Assembly (NCBI GenBank): GCA_947499955.1
Contig: CANMQI010000009.1
Location: forward strand, 124,001 to 188,000
DNA: 64,000 bases
Source of the DNA: an uncultured Granulosicoccus sp.
Lineage (GTDB): Bacteria; Pseudomonadota; Gammaproteobacteria; Granulosicoccales; Granulosicoccaceae
Direction of reading: 5' to 3'
The notes below the pieces were generated by a model, which worked only from the letters and a program-made list of their open reading frames with translations, was not told the origin of the DNA and ran no database searches. A program made the position numbers and the translations under genes. Positions 8,323 through 15,010 of this stretch are shown here, one piece after another (position 1 is the stretch's first letter; every line of letters begins with the position of its first letter).

Positions 8323-10317
8323 TCAGGACCCCTTGAGAAATGATCTGAGAGCGGTGAATCCGGGGTTATCGGCATCCAGCGTCAGAGCTGCCTCGGTAAG
8401 CCTGGCGGCCTCGTCGTAGCGAGACTGCGACAGCTCCTCCAGAGCTCGACTGGAAAAACTGTCCATCATCTGCTGCCACTGATCAGAGCTCTTGAGTTTC
8501 TGATAGTCACTGGCATTGACGGCCGTTATTCGATCCAGCACGGAGTCCCCGGCTGGTGCCAGGTAGCGCTTGTCGTCCAGCAAGGCCATGACCTGGGAAT
8601 AGGCGGACACCTGCGATGATGCGGAGAGAATGCTCTCTACCCGGTTCTGATCATGCACAGCGCCAGGCAATGCCTGCGATACCGAGCGTATCAGACGCGC
8701 AATATCGGCATGCTGACTGGAGTTCCATTGTCTGGCCAGCGCCAGCAGACTGTCCTCGGTGGTTCGGATGGTATCGAGCAGAACCGGATCTTGCGGCTCG
8801 AGTTTCCAGGCTTCGTCGAGCATGGGCGCCATCGCCATCATGTTGTCCAGCTGCGCCAGGACATTCTCTCTTGGCAGCACCGTGGCAGCGGCTTGTGCAG
8901 GCTTCGGCATCGACTGCAGCGCAGCTGCGCTCAATTCCCCTGCAGGCTGACTGGCACTGTAGAAATAATAACCACCACCCGCGCCAGCCAGTAGTATCAC
9001 GCCCAACGCGGCCACCAGAAGGCCTGAACCCTTCCTGGCCTTTGGCTTCACCGTACTTCTGCGTGATGAACCGGCTTGCGGTGCAGTCGAGGCCGCCGGC
9101 CGTGCGACTTCATCGAAGTCCAGTAGATCATCATCCGGCGCAAAGGTCGTGGACGCGCTTGCCGGAATACGCCGACTCACATTGGCAGTTGCCGGCTCAG
9201 GCAATGATTCGGGGTAATCATCAAGCGGTGCAGATAGCGGCTCTGCAGGTCGGAAGGAGTCCTTCCGGACGGGCTCTGGGTCGGCAAAGGAATCCAGAAT
9301 ATCCTCGGCCGGCTCCGGTACGGGTACTGGACGACGCGGCTGTATGCGAGTCCGGTCATCTTCGAGTTCGGTGAACCCCTCGACCTGGGGGGGCTCCACC
9401 AGCTGCTCAGTGTCCTGCGCAAAAATCTGTCCCCAGGCTTCCAGGCTCTGCGGACGTCCTTCAGGCTCCAGTTTCAGCCCGGCATGCACGGCATTCAGAA
9501 AGCGCTGCGTGAAGGCAGGGTAATCCTGCGAATCCAGACGTTCCAGTAAATCCGGTTTGGAGCGCATCAGGCAGGCTGAACGGCTCAGGGACTCTTCCGG
9601 TTTGCGACCGACGATACCCTCGTAGAGGGTGGCCGCCATGGCATAGATATCCGTCCAGGGTCCCTGATCGCCGTAATTGGCACTGTATTGCTCCAGTGGC
9701 GTATAGCCCTGGCTCACCAGCGTTGTCATCTCGCTGGTCTGTTGCTGAGTGGTCTGACGCGCCGATCCAAAATCGATCAGCACCGGGGTGCCATCTTCAC
9801 GAATATAGATGTTGGCCGGCTTGATATCGCGATGGATGAATTCGAACTTGTGGATATCCTTCAGCCCATCCATGATGGGAAAGAAGACTTGTTCGAAAAA
9901 GGCCTGGTTCAGGTTTTCGCCCTGCTTGTAGATCTTGGCCAGATTCTGGCCGTGCTCATACTCCATGACCATATAGGCCGTGTTGTTCTCTTCGAATACC
10001 GAGTGCACACGTACGATATTGGGATGGCTGAAGCGCGCCAGTGTCTGTGCCTCTTTCAGGAAACTGCCCAGGCCCCAAGTGAAATTCTCGCGATGATCGC
10101 CGGTAATCGGCTTGACGCTGTAATCCTCGTGCCGGTAGGCAAATGAGGTGGGCAGATATTCCTTGATGGCAACGGCCCGATCGAGATTGCGATCGTGAGC
10201 CAGATAGGTAATGCCGAACCCGCCCTGCCCCAGCACACGATCGATCGTGTACCAGAGAACCTCGTAGCCCGGACTCAAGGCCTTGGCTGACATCAGCGCT
10301 GTTCTGTCATCGACCAT
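8323..10317 (-). CDS. PpkA-like serine/threonine protein kinase, membrane anchored
   Basis: A 664-residue protein. Residues about 20-290 form a Hanks-type kinase: glycine loop LGQGGFGITYL, catalytic Lys in VAIKEYLP, loop HRDIKPAN and DFGSA. A long Pro/Asp/Glu-rich linker follows, then one membrane segment near residues 427-450 (GLLVAALGVILLAG) and a helical periplasmic domain with TPR-like character. This is the layout of T6SS kinases such as PpkA, which phosphorylate an FHA protein at threonine to activate secretion. The matching PppA phosphatase, TagH and TagF genes are about 28 kb to the right. The ATG at 10317 is chosen; an in-frame GTG at 10347 would add ten residues. It lies downstream of the cyclase gene after about 130 bases. 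Confidence 0.85.
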   Translation of the reverse strand: MVDDRTALMSAKALSPGYEVLWYTIDRVLGQGGFGITYLAHDRNLDRAVAIKEYLPTSFAYRHEDYSVKPITGDHRENFTWGLGSFLKEAQTLARFSHPNIVRVHSVFEENNTAYMVMEYEHGQNLAKIYKQGENLNQAFFEQVFFPIMDGLKDIHKFEFIHRDIKPANIYIREDGTPVLIDFGSARQTTQQQTSEMTTLVSQGYTPLEQYSANYGDQGPWTDIYAMAATLYEGIVGRKPEESLSRSACLMRSKPDLLERLDSQDYPAFTQRFLNAVHAGLKLEPEGRPQSLEAWGQIFAQDTEQLVEPPQVEGFTELEDDRTRIQPRRPVPVPEPAEDILDSFADPEPVRKDSFRPAEPLSAPLDDYPESLPEPATANVSRRIPASASTTFAPDDDLLDFDEVARPAASTAPQAGSSRRSTVKPKARKGSGLLVAALGVILLAGAGGGYYFYSASQPAGELSAAALQSMPKPAQAAATVLPRENVLAQLDNMMAMAPMLDEAWKLEPQDPVLLDTIRTTEDSLLALARQWNSSQHADIARLIRSVSQALPGAVHDQNRVESILSASSQVSAYSQVMALLDDKRYLAPAGDSVLDRITAVNASDYQKLKSSDQWQQMMDSFSSRALEELSQSRYDEAARLTEAALTLDADNPGFTALRSFLKGS

Positions 10318-10448
10318 CGGATACGACTCACTACCTGACAAGAACACAGTATATCCATGAATACAGGCAATACTGGTGACCCCTACCCAAACAGCGGGGA
10401 ATTTTTACCAACAGCTCAGGGCATTCTCACCATCAGGCGGAATCGGCT

Positions 10449-11333
10449 CTAGCGAGCGATGGTCGTGACCCGATACTCGATGACATGCTGCAGATCATGG
10501 GCAGGGCGGAAACCCAGCCCTATACTGCCGAAGTTATCCAGCGAGGCTGATTCCCGACGCAGGAATTCGGTGGAAAACCCACCCCGCACCAGATAGGTGC
10601 CATTGGTGCTCGAATCGTGGATCAGAAAGCGGCCCCGCACCATTTCTATTCTGGCGTGATTGCGAGACGCCGACTCTGCCTCGATTTGTACATCGTTATC
10701 ATGCGCACGGCCAAACGTGACCACGGGGTTCTGCGTACCGACACGAATGCGACGCGCCCCGATCAGCAGTTCCAGCACCATATTCGTCTGATAGCGCTGT
10801 GTGCGACTCTGCGCCATGATGATGGCAGTCGCCGCCGTATCGTTGCCCCACTGAATACGATAGACCGGCAAGGGATCATTCACACCCTTGAAATCGACGC
10901 GATCCAGAAACAGTGCCTGCGAGCGAAAGCGGATGGAAAGCTGGGCTACCGCCTCTTCCGTCGTACAGATTTCATCGGCTTCGGCAAATGCTGCCACGCG
11001 TGCGGCAATATTGACAGCGTTGCCATAGACATCACCGGCGTCAGGTATCACCACGCCATGATGAAAACCGACCCGCACAGACATGCTGAGCAACTGGTGC
11101 TCCTGCTGAATATCCACGGAGGCCAGATAGGCATGATCGGTCTGTTCGAAACTCGCCAGCACGGCATCACCCACCGTTCGGAGCAAGGTGCCTCCGTGAC
11201 GCTCCACCGCCACTCGCATGCAGGCCAGAGAGTCCGTGACACGCTGGTGCGCCTCCTGATCTCCCTGCGTCTGGTACAGACGTGTGCTGCCTGCAAGGTC
11301 GGCAAACAGAACGGTCAGAGTCTGAGAAGTCAT
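10449..11333 (-). CDS. Class III adenylate/guanylate cyclase fused to a C-terminal FHA domain
   Basis: A 294-residue cytoplasmic protein. Residues about 5-180 form a class III cyclase domain with both metal-binding aspartates (Asp12 in LFADLAGST, Asp56 in TVGDAV) and the transition-state pair Asn108 and Arg112 (AVNIAAR). The two positions that usually hold the adenine-selecting Lys and Asp are Arg52 and Asn105, so the nucleotide made cannot be assumed to be cAMP. Residues about 200-285 are an FHA domain (TFGRAHDNDV, SRNHARIE, DSSTNGTYL), a phosphothreonine-binding module. It starts seven bases after the Crp-family gene with no ribosome site of its own, so it is probably translationally coupled. 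The PpkA-like kinase follows. Confidence 0.88.
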   Translation of the reverse strand: MTSQTLTVLFADLAGSTRLYQTQGDQEAHQRVTDSLACMRVAVERHGGTLLRTVGDAVLASFEQTDHAYLASVDIQQEHQLLSMSVRVGFHHGVVIPDAGDVYGNAVNIAARVAAFAEADEICTTEEAVAQLSIRFRSQALFLDRVDFKGVNDPLPVYRIQWGNDTAATAIIMAQSRTQRYQTNMVLELLIGARRIRVGTQNPVVTFGRAHDNDVQIEAESASRNHARIEMVRGRFLIHDSSTNGTYLVRGGFSTEFLRRESASLDNFGSIGLGFRPAHDLQHVIEYRVTTIAR

Positions 11334-11340
11334 GAATCGG

Positions 11341-12018
11341 CTACCAGCGTTCGGGCAAGTCTTTCCTTATTCTTACACAATGGTTCTCGATGGAGATATA
11401 ACCGCCAATTCTCAGTTCCTTGAGTATCTTGCTGATCATCTCGCGACTGGAGCCGACGCGACTGGCCAGCTCCTGATGCGTGATTCTGTCCGTCAGCTGT
11501 GTGCCGTCATCCTGAGTGACTGCCGACGAGTTCAGCACGCGTACCAGACGCCCGTAAACATCCATCAAGGCCAGACAACTGACATCTTCCGTCATGCCGC
11601 GGATACGTTCCACCAGTGAATGGATGATGGCCTGAGCCACCTTGGGCTCTTTCATGATCTCGTGATTGATCTCGGCCCTGGGAATCACCAGGCACTGACA
11701 GGCGCTGGTTGTCATCACATTGGCTGTACGTGTATGCCCATCCAGCAGACCCAGCTCTCCAAAACAATCACCATTGCTGAAGGTGCCGACAATGAACTCA
11801 TTGCCATCATCGTCATCGGTGAAGGCGTAGGCATTGCCTTCCAGCAGCACATAGGCTGCATGACTTTCTTCCCCGGCCACGATGATATGCGTGTTCTTCT
11901 TGAACTTGCGCAAGGTAGCAGCCCGCTCCAGATTGACGATGGCATCGTCGGGAAAGACCTGAAAGAACTTGATATCTGCCAACGAGATCGCCTTCTCAGC
12001 AGTTTTCAGCTTTGCCAT
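11341..12018 (-). CDS. Crp/Fnr family transcriptional regulator
   Basis: A 225-residue protein with a cyclic-nucleotide-binding beta-barrel (residues about 20-130) and a C-terminal winged helix-turn-helix (about 155-220; ITHQELASRVGSSREMISKILKEL). The phosphate-binding cassette GELGLLDGHTRTANV keeps the Gly-Glu-Leu and Arg-Thr features of cAMP-binding Crp proteins. It has no Fnr-type N-terminal Cys cluster, so a nucleotide signal is more likely than an iron-sulfur one. It lies between the CxxCH lipoprotein gene (20 bases upstream) and the cyclase-FHA gene (seven bases downstream), a layout that suggests it senses the product of that cyclase. Confidence 0.9.
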   Translation of the reverse strand: MAKLKTAEKAISLADIKFFQVFPDDAIVNLERAATLRKFKKNTHIIVAGEESHAAYVLLEGNAYAFTDDDDGNEFIVGTFSNGDCFGELGLLDGHTRTANVMTTSACQCLVIPRAEINHEIMKEPKVAQAIIHSLVERIRGMTEDVSCLALMDVYGRLVRVLNSSAVTQDDGTQLTDRITHQELASRVGSSREMISKILKELRIGGYISIENHCVRIRKDLPERW

Positions 12019-12038
12019 GAATGTTCCAGTATTTCCGA

Positions 12039-14090
12039 CTAGGGATTGCAGGACAGTGCGTCTGCCGCAATGGTACTGGCAGCTGGCAGAACACCCGCCG
12101 GGGCACCGTTGAGTATCCAGCTGATCACCGTACTGTATTGGGCCTCTGTCAGCAAGGCCCCACCGGCATGATAACCCGGGATTGTCGAGCCTGACAGATC
12201 AAGCGGATCGGTCGCACCATTGACCGGTTTTCTCAGGAACAGGCTGTCCAGCGGACTGTCGAAATTCACCCGAGCCAGCACGCTGCGGTACAGGAACTCA
12301 TGGCCGTTGAAGTCATCACTCTGACAAGCCGTGTAGTGAATCGGCAGTGCATCCAGACCACCTTCCGGTGAATGACAACTCTGGCACTTCTCGACAGTCA
12401 ACTGATTGATACCGTTTTCGCCAAAATAGCTGATCTGGTCGCCGGGAGGCGGTGCTTCTGCATCACCGGCACCCAGCACCCTGACAGACTGACTGCTTGT
12501 CGCACTGCTACCGTCCACACCTTCCACCGTGAGTGTCAGTGTGTAGGTACCGGCAGTTTGCGTGCGCAGTATCGCATCCCCCTGCACCCCCGTTGACACG
12601 ATGCTCGCTGTGTCCGACGGGCTGACCTGCCAGCGATGACCATCCGCCCGCGCGAAGGCGCTGCCAGAACCGGTGATGGCTATATCCAGCGCAGCACCCG
12701 CAACGCTGACCCCGGTAGCCACTGGTGGTGCACTGATCACGGCCACCGGCGAACCGGGAGCGATGGCCGTCTGATTGGCATCAATTCGGCTGCTCAGACC
12801 CAGAGCCGTGGCCATGGTGGCCGGATCCTTGTCGCTGCTGTCCCAGAAATTCGAGTAGTTGAGCAGCCCCAGCGGCATCTTGCCCTGCTCATAGATCAGA
12901 TGATCAATCCGTGCAGCATAGCTGTTGAAGCCACTCAGAGTCGGAAAGGCCGCAGAGTTTGTCGCCACGGTACCGCGCAGTGCGTGACAGACCAGGCAAT
13001 TGGGCCCCATCAGACTGCGATACAGATTCTGGTTCGCCGACCAGCCTGCGGGAACGAAATCGGCATCATAACGATTGGCTGAATCGGACGGATTACCGGC
13101 ATAGCGCCCCTCGAGGGTGTCAATGGCCAGTTGCGCGTCCCAGTCGCCATCACCCCTGAAGCGGTTGGCCCGATAGTCATAGGAGGCCAGGACGGCTTCG
13201 TTGATCAGACGGATACCCTCCTCGTTGTCTTCGCGTGTGAAACCGGCTTCATTGGCAAATTGCAGCGTATCGAATTCGATGGTTTGCAGCTGCGCCTGCA
13301 GGTCACCGGGCACCGCACCCACCAGAGTGGGAGCCAGTGTCTTGTCGCCATCACCATCGCGCACCACCAGGGTTCTGCCGCGGCCACCATGGCAGACGAT
13401 GCAGGCACCGGGCATTGCCTTCATTCCCCGATTGTCCAGATCAACGAAATGTTGCAGGGAACCACTCGTCCCACTGGCACGTATGCCGTCACCGGCAAAG
13501 TTATAGAATTTGGTGAACTTGTCGGCATCGGCGGCGGTGGCCGGAAAGGCACTGAATTCAATGGCGTTGACGCCGAAGTTCCACTGACGATCATTGTTGA
13601 CGAGCGCTTCGAAGTTCAATGGACCGTACGGTATGCCGGGCACTGCATCTACCTGGAAATTCTCCACATAGATGGCCACGTCACCACTGAGAGTATTCCT
13701 GCGCATGAACATGTTGCGCCCATAGCCCAGATCCTTGGTGTCACGGAAGGTGACGTGGGTCTGGATGCAATTGTTCGGATCGCAGTCCGCCTCGCTACCG
13801 TCGGCATTGATGAACCCATTGGCCAGACGCCATTTGAAAAAGGTATCGCGTGTGTCATCCGGGTCGATGGTGTTGTAGTACGCCTCGGGGAAATCGGCCA
13901 CATTGTCGATCTCTCCAACCGGCACACCGTCGCGTGGCACACCCGGTGCGGTATTCAGAAATGCGGCAAAGGCATCGGGGTCATCAGTCAACGGAAATTG
14001 CGGTTCGACAATGTCGGCATCATCCGCTGCCCGGCAACCCGCCAGCAGTGCCACACTCAGTATCATCAGCAAAAGACAGCTCGTACGCAT
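12039..14090 (-). CDS. Putative c-type cytochrome-like lipoprotein with three CxxCH motifs
   Basis: A 683-residue exported protein of no family I can name. It begins with a lipoprotein signal peptide ending in LLAGC (Cys19). Three heme c-binding CxxCH motifs are present: CIVCH at residue 230, CLVCH at 365 and CQSCH at 569. Between the second and third lies a PKD/Ig-like segment (about 455-545). The N-terminal 220 residues carry no recognised domain and include a disulfide-capable CDPNNC. The start at 14090 is chosen because GGAG lies seven bases upstream and the lipobox follows at the correct distance; upstream in-frame ATG (14111) and GTG (14147) codons would lengthen the signal. It is probably co-transcribed with the beta-barrel and GlyGly-CTERM genes upstream. 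Heme attachment is inferred from the motifs only. Confidence 0.75.
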   Translation of the reverse strand: MRTSCLLLMILSVALLAGCRAADDADIVEPQFPLTDDPDAFAAFLNTAPGVPRDGVPVGEIDNVADFPEAYYNTIDPDDTRDTFFKWRLANGFINADGSEADCDPNNCIQTHVTFRDTKDLGYGRNMFMRRNTLSGDVAIYVENFQVDAVPGIPYGPLNFEALVNNDRQWNFGVNAIEFSAFPATAADADKFTKFYNFAGDGIRASGTSGSLQHFVDLDNRGMKAMPGACIVCHGGRGRTLVVRDGDGDKTLAPTLVGAVPGDLQAQLQTIEFDTLQFANEAGFTREDNEEGIRLINEAVLASYDYRANRFRGDGDWDAQLAIDTLEGRYAGNPSDSANRYDADFVPAGWSANQNLYRSLMGPNCLVCHALRGTVATNSAAFPTLSGFNSYAARIDHLIYEQGKMPLGLLNYSNFWDSSDKDPATMATALGLSSRIDANQTAIAPGSPVAVISAPPVATGVSVAGAALDIAITGSGSAFARADGHRWQVSPSDTASIVSTGVQGDAILRTQTAGTYTLTLTVEGVDGSSATSSQSVRVLGAGDAEAPPPGDQISYFGENGINQLTVEKCQSCHSPEGGLDALPIHYTACQSDDFNGHEFLYRSVLARVNFDSPLDSLFLRKPVNGATDPLDLSGSTIPGYHAGGALLTEAQYSTVISWILNGAPAGVLPAASTIAADALSCNP

Positions 14091-14143
14091 GACGTCACTC
14101 CACGGTTTCATGACAATACCCATCCGGAAAAGCGCGCGATGAA

Positions 14144-15010
14144 TCACAGGTCGATACCCACGGTGAATTCGATCAGACTGCGGTCATAGCTGATATCCCC
14201 GTCAGCCTCGGTGCTGACAAAGCGATACAGCAGGTTGGCGGTCACCGTGCCGCTGATACCGTAGCCGAAGCCGGCTTCGGCAATCAGTGAATCGGCATCG
14301 ATCAGATAGGCAAATCGCTGCTCGGCAGCACCGCCAAAGGCTTCATCCGGTTCGATGAATTCTGCGTTGTTGACGATATTCAGCGTCGGTGTTGCGGTGG
14401 ATGTTTCATTACCCGTGACAAAACGCAGACCGGCACGCAGCACCAGTTTTGGTGAGGGCGAAAAATTGGCTGTGGCAAACAAGGTCATCTTGCTGGTGTC
14501 GAACACCTCGGTTTCAGCATCGACCACCGCTCCCTGGATACCCAGGGTGGTATCGAAGAAACTGGTGGGCTGATAATTGATCGATGCCCCTACATCAAGC
14601 ACGACACCATCCCGTCGCTCACTCTCCGAATCGATGTAACCAGCCCCGAGCCCCAATCGAATGAAGGGCGTACCCGCACTCTTGCGGTTCTCCCGAAACC
14701 AGTCGGCACTCAAACGATAGCGAGACTCCCCAAGGGGCTCTATGTCGATATTGTGCTCATAACTGGCTGATCCGTTAATGGAGAAACCACTGCGTACGAC
14801 ATCACTTTCCTGCAGTGGAACGGCCCACAGATTGCCGCTCAGCCGTGCCATCACCGAGTTGGTCTCTTCGATGTCCCTATCGAACTCGGCCTTGGCCGGA
14901 TTACTGTCACTGATGAATTTCAGATCGACGCCTGTCAGCTCCGCCGCCTTCGACTCCATCGTATTCAGGCAAACGGCAATGGCCAGAACACCTGTCAGCT
15001 GAATTCTCAT
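14144..15010 (-). CDS. Putative outer-membrane beta-barrel protein
   Basis: A 288-residue protein with an N-terminal signal peptide (residues 1-23, cleavage near SKAAE). It has many alternating amphipathic beta strands spaced about 10-14 residues apart with acidic or Asn-rich turns. It ends in a strand with a terminal aromatic/hydrophobic pattern (LIEFTVGIDL) like outer-membrane barrel C-termini. No named family is recognised. The start has a good ribosome site (GAGGAC, six bases upstream) and overlaps the preceding GlyGly-CTERM gene stop by four bases (ATGA), so the two are translationally coupled. The adjacent CxxCH proteins raise the possibility of a porin sheath or docking partner for an outer-surface electron carrier. 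That is inference. Confidence 0.65.
   Translation of the reverse strand: MRIQLTGVLAIAVCLNTMESKAAELTGVDLKFISDSNPAKAEFDRDIEETNSVMARLSGNLWAVPLQESDVVRSGFSINGSASYEHNIDIEPLGESRYRLSADWFRENRKSAGTPFIRLGLGAGYIDSESERRDGVVLDVGASINYQPTSFFDTTLGIQGAVVDAETEVFDTSKMTLFATANFSPSPKLVLRAGLRFVTGNETSTATPTLNIVNNAEFIEPDEAFGGAAEQRFAYLIDADSLIAEAGFGYGISGTVTANLLYRFVSTEADGDISYDRSLIEFTVGIDL

Noticed and set aside
13131-14189. 352-codon plus-strand open frame
   Set aside because: Antisense to the CxxCH lipoprotein gene, whose lipobox and three CxxCH motifs are the real signal.
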